A stretch of 64,000 nt of DNA, from the NCBI GenBank assembly GCA_021186555.1, contig JAJKFL010000039.1, positions 15,480,733 through 15,544,732 of the forward strand, read 5' to 3'. The DNA comes from Reticulitermes speratus (taxonomy: Eukaryota > Arthropoda > Insecta > Blattodea > Rhinotermitidae). Below, piece by piece: positions 21,127 through 31,910 of the stretch. The position numbers and the translations under genes are program-made. The notes under the pieces were generated by a model. It made no database searches, was not told where the DNA came from, and saw nothing but the letters and a program-made list of their open reading frames with translations. Numbering within the stretch: the stretch's first letter is position 1; every line of letters begins with the position of its first letter.

Positions 21127-21169
21127 ATTCAATATAGTCTTCTCAGGCGCACAGAAGACTATATTGAAT
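21127..21169. repeat. Perfect 17-bp hairpin
   Basis: ATTCAATATAGTCTTCT (21127-21143) is followed after a 9-base loop by its exact reverse complement (21153-21169). No T tract follows, and the host is eukaryotic, so it is not a bacterial-type terminator. Confidence 0.95.
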
Positions 21170-21229
21170 AAGAAGTATAGGTTCAACTTCTATTTTAAGT
21201 ATATGAATATCTGAGGCAAGAGAGCTATT

Positions 21230-21420
21230 ACAGCGACTAGGCGTAGATGGAAAGATAACACTAAACTATATCTTCTAGAAAGAGGGGGGTGATTGTGGAC
21301 TGGATTATTGTCTCAGGATAAGGTCAATTGGCGGGCTTTGTGTGAACGGTTGCGAAATTTTAGGATTCATAAAAAAAGCAGGAAACTTCTTGTCCAGCCG
21401 AGTAACTTGTCGTTAATTGC
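21230..21420 (+). pseudogene. Decayed LINE 3' end (family A-like)
   Basis: Contains the ARRRWKDNTKL-like segment, a CLRIR piece equivalent to AQDRDR, and GGAAACTTCTTGTCCAGCCG equivalent to the GGGGAATTTCTTGACTAGC 3' tail of the copies at 30.2 and 37.3 kb. Short and frameshifted. Confidence 0.5.
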
Positions 21421-22074
21421 ATGAAATTAAAGTCTAACTCTTTAGACTTTCTCAAAACAGCTCATGGTACAAAAGAGCCACATGTGACAGTGAAGTATAA
21501 ATCAAATTAGGCCTAAGCGCTACAACGTTTATACGAAACATGTTTTTAATAAGTTGCGTATTTGACTAAGTTCAGGAAAATTTAATTTTTGGTTGTTAGT
21601 TGTGTCTAACATTGAACCAATAATTGTGTGTCTGTTCTGAATGAAGATAAATGCCAAATATGTGAGACAGACAGCAGCGAAATCTTTCAGAAACTATACG
21701 TAAGCCCTCATATACTTTTATAGATACTTTTGTTTCGTTGCTAGTTCAGTCAGCTTCTTGTTCACAGTCACACGCGTTTCAAAAACAAACAAAAAATGCG
21801 CGCATGTGAACGAAAATAGTTATGTCATTCAAAGCCGGATGCTTTGCTGACTTTGGGACATCATCATTTCTTTGATCATACAGGAAAACCTGAAGCCAGG
21901 ATCATCATTAAAATAACAAGCAAGTGTCAATTGACATTTATATTATTACAGGCGATCTTCCAAATGCGTACATCATATAGCGTCGAATGAAATATTGCCC
22001 TCTATTTTTGTCATTACTACTATTGCTACTACTACTACTAATGGTAGTAGTAGTACTTACCTTCATAACATTTA

Positions 22075-22330
22075 GCAGGATGAGTCTGAATGGCACAGTC
22101 GGTAGAGTGACTAGGATATGGGACGGACGACCGAGGAACTACAGTTCGATTCTTGACAGGGACAAGACATTCTTCTGTCCTCCCATAGGCCTACTTAAAG
22201 ACCGGTTCTGATGCCCGCCCAGCCTCGCTTTCAATGGGTGTAAAGTATCCGGGCGTGAAACTGACCACTCACCTCCATCTACTCCTAAGGTCACGTACGT
22301 GTGGAGCTACACATCCACTCACCCATAGCC
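22075..22330 (+). mobile_element. SINE family 2 copy, + orientation
   Basis: Head TGGCACAGTCGGTAGAGTG and B box CAGTTCGATTCTTGAC, body GACCGGTTCTGATGCCCGCC, GGGCGTGAAACTGACCACTC and tail GTGGAGCTACACATCCACTC. Near full length. A TAC/GTA trinucleotide tract (22013-22057) precedes it. Confidence 0.75.
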
Positions 22331-23640
22331 CTACTCCTGCCTGGCATGTTCAGGAATAACTTCACACTTTACCACATTACAGGGTATCCTGTGCAGGAGG
22401 CAATATCAAACCTACGCAGTCTTTAGGACTCAGCACTTAACAGCCTCATATGAAATACTCTTACATTTGGACTCAAATAAAGTCCTACGTCAGTAGCATC
22501 CTCAAAGTGTGTGCTGTTCCCAGAATGGCCATTCACTGAAATTCTACGCTACATTGTCTACCACGCTATTATTAACACCATCAGCAGCAACATCGCCATC
22601 AGCGCTGTTTTCGCCAATATTTTTCTCACGCGTAAGTAGGCGTGCTGTCACTAAGCATAACAGAGGGAACGACGAACAAACAGTAGTGCAAAAAATAAAT
22701 ACTGCATTTCTACACGTGTACGGTTCGCCAGCAGTGCAGTGCAGTATAGCAGTAATGCTGTGTACAGGACTGTATAAATATATTATACAAAACAAACCCT
22801 GTGCACAAAAATTCAGTTTCGTTAACACCGGCACTGAACAACGCTCTCTCCACAAACATGTTCCCGTACATCGGGTAAACTGGACGCGATCCCCAGACCA
22901 CGTTGTTCGGTAGCTCGAAATTAAACTTTTAGGTTTCGTATTTGTTCAGAAGGGACGGTAAAGGAATTTGCGCTCACATACAGAGTGATATGCGGTTACG
23001 ACTTATCTGTTTCGCGTTGCACTTTGTGCTGCGCACAGTTCTTACGTGATTCTTCTACGATTTTAAACACTACAACATTTGCATTGATACTCATTTATTT
23101 CACAAACAAATCTATTATTACAAAACCTATGACAGAACACAAGATTAAATAATTTCTACTTATCTTTGATGTCGCGGAAAAGTCATTAACTGATATTTTT
23201 GGCAAAACTGCCTTCAGTAGCACGCCGAACTCTCTTTCTAATAATATAATAAGCTTTTCACTGCTAAGACACATGATGTAAGTATCTGTACCAAAAGCGA
23301 TGTTTGGGGTTGTATGTTCATTTAAATATCAAAAAAATACTTTCTCATGGTGTGTACAGGGAAAACTAATAAAATACTATTACAGTATTACACCCAGCCC
23401 CTTGTTTTACGCCCGAGTTGCATTCCTAAAAAAGTGAGCGTAAATAAAAGAGTACATGAAAAACGATATTTCCCATAAAAAATAAGGGGTTAGCGTAATG
23501 CAACGCAGCCAGCCAAAGGGCGTTAAATCGAAAATGAGAGGGCGCAAATTAACAAATAGTGTAAACTGGTACGGGGCGTTAAAGCAAAGAGGCGTAACAC
23601 AAACGGGCGTTAAACAAGTGTTGAGTGTGTATATGTTGAG
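22331..23640. other. No supported gene
   Basis: Apart from the unassigned frame at 22509-22913, AT-rich sequence without recognised features. Confidence 0.4.
22509..22913 (+). other. Unassigned 134-residue open frame
   Basis: An ATG-to-stop frame of 134 codons starting MCCSQNGHSLK. I recognise no domain, no signal peptide and no membrane segment. It overlaps a 103-residue frame on the other strand, is not repeated in the window and lacks mobile-element hallmarks. In this repeat-rich setting chance is the likeliest explanation; an exon cannot be excluded without transcript data. Confidence 0.12.
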
Positions 23641-23644
23641 TTCA

Positions 23645-23900
23645 TTAGAGTTACACCTCCACTCATTTTTAACTTCAGCACTAGACGGAAGTAAGTGGTC
23701 AGCTTCATGCTCCAGCTGCTTTACTCCCTGGGACAGATCCCCCAGTACCGATAAAATGGGAGGCTGGGTGGGCCCGAGAGCCGGTCTTGACCTTTTACAG
23801 GAAAGAAAAATCCCTTGCCCTTGCCGGGAATCGAAATACGATTCCTCATTTGTCCAGCCCGTAGCCTAGCAATTATACCCACTAAACCACCCCGGCTGAT
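23645..23900 (-). mobile_element. SINE family 2 copy
   Basis: Minus-oriented: tail TTACACCTCCACTCATTTTT, CAGCACTAGACGG, body GGGCCCGAGAGCCGGTCTTG, and head at the right end (B box GGGAATCGAAATACGATTCC region, A box TAGTGGGTATAATTGCTAGG). Nearly full length. Confidence 0.85.
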
Positions 23901-24304
23901 AAATAACAATGATAAATCTGTCCCACATTTTGCTGATTTGCTCTTCGTGCGGCTGAAGCACTAGCCTTGATAGTTGACATTTCTAGTCAGCTTAACACAA
24001 TCTACACCTTCAACGCCACAGCACTCTGCCGAACTGCCAGCATTGCGCACTACCGGCACCACTTATGTTTGCACTCACTCTAAAGATACCGTCTAAGAGG
24101 ACACAATGTTAGTACTATAGATCTAATAGGCATAAATGCTTTCAGGTAGTGAGTATCACCGACGCTGGAGAAATGATTGCCATCTTAGAAATACACTCAG
24201 TGTAACTTATGAAAAAACGCAAGGCAGGCGCACAGTTAATATTCTAGAGTTTGTTCTGGAGGCACCCGGTTTGAACCTCGACAATACAAAAGGCTAAGCT
24301 CTAT

Positions 24305-24572
24305 CCTGCCGATCCCTGTGGCCGTGAGGTCTAGGTCTGCAGCCGCTCGATTGTTGTGATCCCGGGTTCGAATCCCGCTGAGGGCATGGATGTTCGTCTG
24401 TTGTGTTTGCTGTGTGTTGTGTAGGTACCGACATATGAGATGAGGCTGATCACTCGTTCAGAGTAGTCCGACTGGGCGTGTGTGTTTGTGTCTAATTATG
24501 TGTGATCTAGAAACCTCAACGAGGCGGCCTAGGCCCGAGTTGGGTTGTTTGCGCCACAGGATATAAAAAAAA
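24305..24572 (+). mobile_element. tRNA-derived SINE (family 1)
   Basis: A box GGCCGTGAGGTCTAGGTCTG, B box GGGTTCGAATCCCGC, body with GGCTGATCACTCGTTCAGAG and GAGGCGGCCTAGGCCCGAG, then an A8 tail. Several small deletions in the tRNA part distinguish it from the copy at 17113. Confidence 0.85.
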
Positions 24573-24575
24573 GCC

Positions 24576-25120
24576 CTGCCCTAGCTGAATAACTTGTCGT
24601 ATTTCCTCACTTCCTCCAGACGGAAGTCTTCACTGTATTTTCAAAAAATCCACGATCACCCCCTCCCAACAACCTTGCCCACTCGCCATTCATTATTTTA
24701 TCTCTTTCCAGGTTATAAAAATCCAATCCCTGCTGTTGACAAAGCATCGTTAACTAACACAAGAATCAGCAAATCAGAAAACTGAGACTGTGTTGAGAGT
24801 ATACAAACTTCGCCCTAATTTCTCCCGTTTGCTGCTACTGTAATACAGTGTTTCAGTGTATATGACAAATGGCTTCACAGACAGCGGGACACAGTCCCGT
24901 ATGTCCCAGGTAACTAGTGTCATACTTGGACACCTACGCACATTAGAGGTATATGAATTTCCCGTACAGCAAATAAAATTTGGAGTTTATCCACATTATA
25001 ATAACGGGCCGCGATTTTAATTTCTAAGATTTGAGGTTGTCGCTGTGGTAAATGTGAAGAACGATGTATCAGGTGATGTGTTGTAGCCTATCTTCTTACA
25101 AATTCACGGACGTTTCGAAG
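24576..25120. other. No feature recognised
   Basis: A 63-residue frame at 24594-24785 has no recognisable motif. Confidence 0.45.
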
Positions 25121-25165
25121 CAATCTGTTGCCTCCATCTTCAGGGTAGAAGAGTCACAACTGACT
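25110..25165 (-). ncRNA. Hammerhead-like motif, CTGAAGA type, incomplete
   Basis: On the minus strand: CCCTGAAGATGGAGGCAAC, a loop, TTGCTTCGAAACGTCCGTG. Core CTGAAGA, stem II GAGGCAA/TTGCTTC (one G-T wobble) and GAAAC-GTC are present. Stem III has no loop, so only a dimer could work, and a convincing stem I is missing. It resembles the arms of the 34-kb palindrome. Confidence 0.35.
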
Positions 25166-25319
25166 TTATACCGTATGCTGCCCGCACTGTAATTTGCTTT
25201 GCAGCAGTAAAATTTTATTGAAAATAAATAAACACAAAGGCAATGAGAAATAAAGAACCGCTAATTAAGTGTCTGGAAATTTAAGTTACTAAAGATAAAG
25301 AATGCTTACAAAATGTTTA

Positions 25320-25520
25320 TCGGAAACACCGACACTGGGAAGTAGGCCTCCTCATAGCTGGATAGATGATATTGAAATGTGACTTTAAGAAACTGGATGC
25401 GAGTGCATGGACCGACTTCACGTGGCACGGTACAAGGTCCAGTGGCTGGCTCTCGTTATCCTGGTAACGAACTTTCGGGTTCTATGAAAGGACCAGCCGA
25501 GAGACTATCAGATACTTAAG
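25320..25520 (+). pseudogene. Decayed LINE 3' end (family A-like)
   Basis: Contains a KCDFKKLDASAWTDF segment corresponding to [14 protein letters not shown], then GTAACGAACTTTCGGGTTC corresponding to the conserved VMNLRVP coding bases (GTAATGAACCTTCGGGTTCC). Frames are broken. Confidence 0.6.
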
Positions 25521-26189
25521 AAAGATTACTCCACGGTATTAATTACATGCAGCGGAAAAAGTACGATCTAACAATCGGCAGTAACTTCAGGGACGTCGTA
25601 AGACCATAACGTTTGTTGATTTTTGTACCTCCCACTTTCAGTAAATAAAATAGTGAATGTAGTCCTGCCTTTAAAAATCATATTAAATTAAACATCTTTA
25701 GTAATTCTGCGGCCCGCGAGATGGTGTGCAATTACAGAGTCCAATGAAACAGTTACTAGCCTGTCTTTACACAAAGCTGTATTCAAGTATGTAACATTTT
25801 CAATTGGCTTGGAACGAATAAAATTGTAATTCCACTTTACTGCAAGGTTCGTATGATTCTTTTAGAGAGAGAAAGAGACATATAGAAGTCAGTCACATTT
25901 ACCAAATTAATGATAGGGGTGTGTATGTTCAGGAGGGAGCTTTAAAATTCAATGAATATGTCTGTTGGCAACACTGCTATGTTTCCCCTAACACAACATG
26001 CCACACCGCAATAGCAGTCTCTCATTGCACTTCCAGTAATCAAACTGATCATTGATCTCTAGCATGTTAGAATGAAAAGAGAAAAGGGAATGGCTGTGTT
26101 GAAAAAAAAAATAAAAAGAAGGCTTAACAAAAAGAGTGAAACGTGCAGGTTGACTCTTCAGTTTATTTAGGGGCCAAACTTTGTAGTAT

Positions 26190-26570
26190 TACATAGGGGT
26201 AGAAAGAGAGCCTGTCCCGCTCGGGGTTGTGAACACTTCAGGATCAGGAACTGCGCCTACTGGCAGAACACAAAGTTTATACCTTCTCTCAAGCAGTAGA
26301 TGCAAGATAAAATTAACTCTGTGCCCAAACACCATGGCATGAAGGGGCACGGTGGGAAGGAATTGGAGGCCCACGGAGTGGCTATTTTCTCGCTTTGGAA
26401 ACCAAGACCCCCCCCCCCACCCAAGCCAAAAAAATTGTCTCCGGCAGCCATCATATATGAAAAATGAAATGGGCACCGGAATGAATATAGACACAGTGAT
26501 GAAGGAAAACGTCTTGCCTCTGCTAGGAATCAAACACCGGTCGTTCAGTCCAAACCAACTGAAGTAACAA
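26190..26570 (-). mobile_element. Possible SINE family 2 relic with poly-C run
   Basis: The right end (CCTCTGCTAGGAATCAAACACCGG) looks like a B box and flank on the minus strand, and GGAGGCCCACGG recalls the family 2 body. An 11-base C run occurs at 26408-26418. Divergence is high. The 114-residue minus frame here is not convincing as a gene. Confidence 0.3.
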
Positions 26571-26704
26571 GACTCATCATTGTGACTTTACATGTACTTT
26601 CATTTGCTTGTAGATCAGACACTCAAGCTATGGATTTAAAAAACTGCTTCCCTACCCCCAATATAATTCTATTGCTTGTAAATTCTTCACTTCAAAATGA
26701 ACTA

Positions 26705-26888
26705 AAGTCGAACCCGGTTATAACGACATCGGTTAAGTGACACCTCATCTATAACGTCAGATGTTCTGTGGTACCAATTAATTCCTCACCGTTAACAATA
26801 GCATTATATTCCTCGGCTAGAACAACACTCGTTTATAAGGACACAAAATATACAGTCCCTTTCATGACGTTATAACCGAGTTCGACTT
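26705..26888. mobile_element. 184-bp MITE (GTTATAACG terminal repeats)
   Basis: Terminal inverted repeats AAGTCGAACCCGGTTATAACG and its complement (26868-26888) match at 20 of 21 positions. The motif GTTCGAC with CGTTATAACCGAG resembles pogo/Tigger-type ends. An internal ATAACGTCAG repeats the subterminal motif. TA occurs at both ends but not as a clean flanking duplication. Confidence 0.75.
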
Positions 26889-27359
26889 ATTTTTAATTAA
26901 AGGATAAACATTAACAAGAAGGAATCTAATTTGGAAAAGTTGGTTCTGAAATAATTACCTTTAACTCCAACGTGCACCGTTATCCTTAAACAGGTCGGTT
27001 AATCGGTCGGTCAAGAAATTCAGTGATTTTATACAACAGCAACAGTTCAACCCTGTCCATGAATGTTATCCTTAGCAAGTTCAGCCAATCCGCGCTTTCT
27101 GAACTTCATAGTTTATACAGCGTTGCGTGATATGACACGTGAGAGGAAAAAAGATGCGGAAGGTATCAGCCCTTGCTTATTCACAACATACCTCTGGCCG
27201 GACTGAATATAACAATGAAAAGAATGTGTGGAGATTTACCTCCAGTAATGCGGTGTTTAGACAGTGAAGCATGTTTGCACACGGAGGGTAGCGAACACTG
27301 GTAGACACGGATCGCTCGAGTGGATGGACGAGCAGCGGTGCGGCTTTCCAGCGCAATTA

Positions 27360-27600
27360 GACTGTAGATGGGGTGGGGGTGGAAGGTCCCCTAAGGCCAT
27401 CCCCTCCTTTCCACCCGGCGCTAAGTAGAAAACCGTGTAGTCCGGGTTTGTGATAGCGGCAGGGGAGGGTCGGGGGGAGGGGGAGGGTGAGTGATGGGCA
27501 GTAGTGAACCCACTGACAGCTGACCGCTACACCACACCGACGCTCCGTCGCACTGGCCTCAAGATACACGGCCACAGTGCGGCCCCTACAGAAACACAGC
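27360..27600. other. GC-rich block with G-quadruplex candidate
   Basis: Locally GC-rich sequence. G runs of 4, 3, 6, 5 and 3 separated by one or two bases lie at 27462-27487 on the + strand, a strong quadruplex pattern. No coding signature; the 72-residue minus frame is low-complexity. Confidence 0.6.
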
Positions 27601-27879
27601 TGTAACTAAACTGCAGAGCTGGTCAAGAGTTATCTGTGTTACGGAACCCGACGTTTCAGTATCCTGTCCATCCTGAGCCAGTCGATATCTTCACCACATT
27701 TCTCTAAGATAAATTTCAATATTATCCTGTCACCTAAGCCTAGGTCTCCCCAGTAGTCTCTTCTCTTTATATTTTGAGATTAAATATTTACATTTCTCAT
27801 TTTTCCCACGCTACGCGTCCACCGATCTTATCACCCTCAATTCTTCACGTTAATAGCACTACATATTTGCTTAAAGTAC

Positions 27880-28090
27880 AAAGCATGGGAGATTTTAGGA
27901 AAGGTAACTATGACGCCTACCACGTAGAAGATGGACGGACAACGTTGAAGAGGATTTAAATATAATGGGAATAAGAAACGGGAAGGCAATGGTCAGAGAC
28001 TGTCGGGAATGGAGGATGACTGTACTGGAAGCCAAGGTCCACAACGGAGTGTACTCCTTGAGAAGAAGAAGAAGAGATGAAGAAGGGAAG
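27880..28090 (+). pseudogene. LINE 3' end (family C-like) with GAAGAA tail
   Basis: Reads RRWTDNVEEDLNIMGIRN, GKAMVRDCREWRMTVLEAK, VHNGV and ends in GAGAAGAAGAAGAAG. This matches the EDL...W...DREEWR...A...HGL layout of the copy at 3290-3610 and the same tail type. 5'-truncated. Confidence 0.7.
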
Positions 28091-28124
28091 TATAAGGAGA
28101 AAGAAGAAGAAGAACCATGACGCT

Positions 28125-28200
28125 TACTGTCTTCTGGTATGTGACGCCATGTATTATAGACGTTTCGGGAGAGCCGGCTGCCTCCATCTGCAGAGTATAA
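28125..28200 (-). repeat. Penelope-like/foldback family remnant with degenerate hammerhead core
   Basis: Minus strand: CTGCAGATGGAGGCAGCCGG, then CTCTCCCGAAACGTCTATAA. It parallels 25110-25165 and the arms at 34 kb (CCGAAACGTCGG). The core is CTGCAGA, with A6 changed, so it should be inactive. Confidence 0.35.
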
Positions 28201-28998
28201 AAATAATTAAAACACGAAAAAGTCATAAATACAGGACAGAGATGGAGGCGGTGCAGTCTGGTCAATCTTCTGTGACCCTTAAAATAGCTGCAAGATAGAC
28301 CTATTCGAACAGTAAAGGCTGGAGCAAACTAATGAGTATTTCTTCCTGTCAGGATTTATTCTTTGTCTTGAAGGTGGAGGCATTCGATTCCTCCGAAGCT
28401 TTCATACTTGACTAGCAGAGTATTTGACATCATATCACAATTTCCCATCTCTCGGTAAGCAAATTTCTCAATCCTCCTGTTCTTTCCCTTCTCGAAGTCC
28501 TTACACTCTCCTCACGTCGACTGTTTGGCGCCAGTGCATGTATAAATGAAACATGTTCAATCGCTCACGATCGTTTCCAGCGGTGGGCCCTGGTATTAGA
28601 GGTGCTGCACCTCTGGGCTGTGCTACCACAGTAGCTGTTGTCAGTACGACTGTAGCAGTTGTCTTGCTACACTCCCACAGAGGCCAGTCATCCCCCAGGA
28701 TAGTGTTAAGTCATCAATCTACATATCTGTCATCTCCCAGGAGAAAACGATCTATTTCATGCACCTGTACCATTGCGAAAGGCTGGGCCCCATTTGGGCT
28801 TAAGGAAAAGTGGGCGTAAATTTGCCCCTGTGTGTAAGAATAACGACATGAAGGCATGCAATGAACGTCACACATTTTAGATATCCGAAGGGACGAGCGG
28901 TAGCAGTTAAATGGACTGGGCTGACTACATAGAATTTACAGAAATTAGTATTAAATTAATTATAAGTCATAAAGGTATGTTGGCCGAAAATTATTGGG

Positions 28999-30285
28999 GA
29001 GCATCAGTGTGGATTTAGACGTAACAGGTAGACTACTGATCATATATTCTGAATTCGTCAAATACTTGAGAAAAAATGGGAAAACAATGAGGCAGTGCAT
29101 CAGCTATTTATAAACTTCAAGAAAGCCTATGATTCAGTTAGGAGGGAGATCTTGTATAATATTCTCATTGAATTTGGTATCCCCTTGAAACTAGTAAGGC
29201 TAGTGAAAATGTGTCTAAATGAAGCCTGTAGCAGAGTCCGGGTAGGCAAACATTTGTCTGACACATTTCGTATTAAGAATGGTTTGAAACAAGGAAATGC
29301 TTTATCGCCATTGCTTTTCAACTTTGCTTTGTAATATGCCAATAGGAGGGTTCAGGCAAACCAGGAGGGCTTGAAATTAAATGGTACACATCAGCTTGTA
29401 GTTTATAGTGATGATGTTAATATATTGGGCGGAAGCGTACATGCTATAAAGAAAAACACAGAAGCTTTAGTAGTCGCTAGTAAGGAGATTGGTCTAGCAG
29501 TAAATGCTGAGAAGACTAAGTACATGGTCATGTCTCGCAATAAGAATGCAGGACAAAATCACAACATAAAGATAGATAAATCCTTTGAAAGGGTGGAACA
29601 GTTCAAAAATTTGGAAACAACCCTAACAGATCGAAATTCCATTCAGGAAGAAATTAAGAGCAGATTGAAGTCGGGGAGTGCTTGCTTTTTATCATTCGGT
29701 GCAGGATCTTCTGTCTTCCAGTTTGCTATCCAAATATACAAAGATTAATATATACAGAACTAAAATTTTACCTGTTGTTTTGTATGAGTGTGAAACTTGG
29801 TCTCTCACACTGAGGAAGGAACACATGCTGAGGATGTTCGAGAATAGGGTGCTGAGGAGGATATTTGGGTCTAAGAGGGACGAGGTAACAGGGTAGTGGA
29901 GAAGACTACATAATGAGGAACTTAATGATCTGTACTCATCACCAACTATTATTCGGGTGATCAAATCAAGAAGAAATAGGTGGGCCGGGCATGTAGCATG
30001 TATGAGTGAGGGGAGAGGTGTATACAGGGTTTTGGTGGGGAGACCTGAGGAAGGAAACCACTTGGAAGACCCAGGCGTAGATGGGAGTATAATATTAAAA
30101 TGGATCTTTAAGAAGTGGGATGGGGGGGCATGGACTGGATTGATATGGCTCAGGATAGGGACAGGTGGCGGGCTCTTGTAAATGTGGTAATGAACCTTCA
30201 GGTTCCATAAAACGCGGGGAATTTCTTGACTAGCTGACGACCTGTTAGCTTCTGAAGAAGGACTCTGCTCCATGGAGTTAGTTAT
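28999..30285 (+). pseudogene. LINE (family A): reverse transcriptase domain through C-terminus, inactivated
   Basis: The best preserved LINE here. From 28999 one frame gives EHQCGFRRNR (with stops near 29029 and 29050), NFKKAYDSVRREILY, the RT motif with IKNGLKQGNALSPLLFN, a stop at 29335, then HQLVVYSDDVNILGGS, where YSDD is the catalytic box, and NAEKTKYMVMSR. After a frameshift near 29680-29750 it continues as [37 protein letters not shown], a stop, [33 protein letters not shown] and a basic tail. Endonuclease and N-terminal parts are absent (5' truncation). The conserved 3' end (CGGGGAATTTCTTGACTAGC) runs to about 30285, where a SINE begins. It is the same family as 36858-37430. The 193-residue minus frame is antisense shadow. 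Confidence 0.92.
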
Positions 30286-30549
30286 GTTGGCCGATCTCAG
30301 TGGCCGCGCGGTCTAAGGCGTGGGCCTGCTGCCGTTCGCTGGCTGGGATTGCGGGTTTGAATCCCGCCGGTGGCATGGATGTCTTGTGTCTTGTGAGTTT
30401 TGTGTTTTGTCAGGTAGAGGTCTCTGCGTAGGGCTGATCACTCTTCCAGAGGAATCCTACCGAATGTGGTGTGTCTGCGTGTGATCGTGAAGCCTCGATC
30501 ATGAGAAAGCTCTGGCCCACTAGGGGCTGTTGCGCCATTGAAAAAAAAA
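30286..30549 (+). mobile_element. tRNA-derived SINE (family 1)
   Basis: Starts GGCCGATCTCAGTGGCCGCG directly at the LINE tail, A and B boxes present (GGGTTTGAATCCCGC), body with GTAGAGGTCTCTGCGTAGGG, tail of nine A followed by ten G. Its insertion at the TTAGTTA tail of the LINE is noteworthy. Confidence 0.88.
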
Positions 30550-31264
30550 GGGGGGGGGGTCATGTGGAGATGAAGCGCCGAGCATTCTTACCACTTCCAC
30601 GTTACTAACAAAACGTCTGTTTCGGAAACATCGTCCATACCTGCTCTGAATATCTCCTGTAAGTCAAAATAAACTCTCTTGCCAATTGTTGACAAATGAG
30701 GTCAGAAATGTATGGCTTTACAACAATGGAAATAGAAAAATAAAAAGTAAAGGCTTTCATTTTCTAAATTAAACACACCAATAAAATTGTTAAATTCGAC
30801 AACTAGATGAAGATGGGAAGTTTATCTTAAATCTCGGGCTCATTACACCATGGGGAAAAACACCTTCCTGGCAAGAATAGTAGAAACAAAAGTCTCCATA
30901 CCTGGAGCTAGAAACAGAAATTATATATAAACATCGACGTCACGAATTACGCAAATGAGACGAAACTGCCTGTTTCTGAACCCTGCAGGTGCAGTGTCAC
31001 TTTGGGCATCTTCGCCGCAGTATTTGGTATTCCAGCGTCTACTTCTGTCTTCTGTCTTCATTCTGTAAGCCTATGTGTTGCAGACAATGCTTGCGGAACC
31101 TTTAAAATGTTACCAATAATATTAACTACCTACACGAAAGACAGTCCTTTACGAGAAGCTAGTAGTTGCTTAGCAAATCAAAAAATACCCCACATTTTAT
31201 GGAAACTGAAGGTCAATCTCCGTGTTCACAATAACCCAATATTCACTCTCAACGCGAGTCGGCT
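30550..31264. other. Mostly unrecognised; possible SINE family 2 relic
   Basis: About 30800-30920 (AACTAGATGAAGATGGGAAG, CATGGGGAAAAACACC) is weakly like a minus-oriented family 2 body. The 91-residue frame at 31002-31277 shows no motif. Confidence 0.3.
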
Positions 31265-31700
31265 TAATGCAGTCTAAACGCTCCCATCCTGTTCCTTTAA
31301 GACACGTTTTAATATTATCCTAATTACGAGTAAACATGCCTAGATCTCTGAAGTGGTGTTTTCCGTCAGGTTTTCCTACTGAGAAACTCTGTAAGCCATT
31401 CGCTTCTTTTCCACGCGTGCTACACTACCATCCAATTCCAATCTACTTTACTTCTAAATAATGTGGGAAGAGTGGAAAAACTGAAGCTCGTCACGGAACA
31501 TCCTCTTGACCTCTTAGATCTAACTAATCTCTTCAGCATCACTGAGAAACATCTGATGCATTTACTCGTATTTCGTCTGATATCTGTTTCATTGGTCATC
31601 TACTAGTCTTTTTATGATCAATAAAGATCGTCGACACTTCATTTGAGTTACTTCGAGTTTGTTGGTATCTCTCTTCTTCAGTGACCAGACTTTACATGAC
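31265..31700 (-). pseudogene. Ancient LINE C-terminal fragment
   Basis: Minus-strand pieces ARVEKKRMAYRV, GKPDGKHH and a downstream IRIILKRVLKE match the order RMxExRxAYRVLVGKPEGK...NIKMDLKE of family A. Many stops and indels mark it as old. Confidence 0.5.
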
Positions 31701-31819
31701 GGATATATTAGGCCTAATAATATTTGGGAAGGCGAGGCTAGTACGTACAACGAAGTCACAACTGTTCGGAGCAGCTGTGGGGCCTAGCTATCCCCCAAAC
31801 TAATGGTTCCTGAGGGCAT

Positions 31820-31910
31820 TTTCACGGTGCAGTAAAGCGTAAAGCTGACCCATCGCTTTCATCACAGAAGTTAAGAACGTGTGGAGCTATACCTCTGATT
31901 CTCCATTCAC
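31820..31910 (+). mobile_element. SINE family 2 tail fragment
   Basis: AGTAAAGCGTAAAGCTGACC, CATC, then AACGTGTGGAGCTATACCTC and CTCCATTC match the 3' half of + oriented family 2 copies such as 44870-45135. Confidence 0.5.

Noticed and set aside
21127-21169. Rho-independent terminator
   Set aside because: No T tract follows and the genome is eukaryotic.
22509-22913. Host gene exon
   Set aside because: No domain, overlapping antisense frame and no splice or conservation evidence; listed only as an unassigned frame.
29692-30273. 193-residue minus frame as a gene
   Set aside because: Antisense to the LINE; the opposite strand carries recognisable CETW, RWAGHV and GRP motifs.
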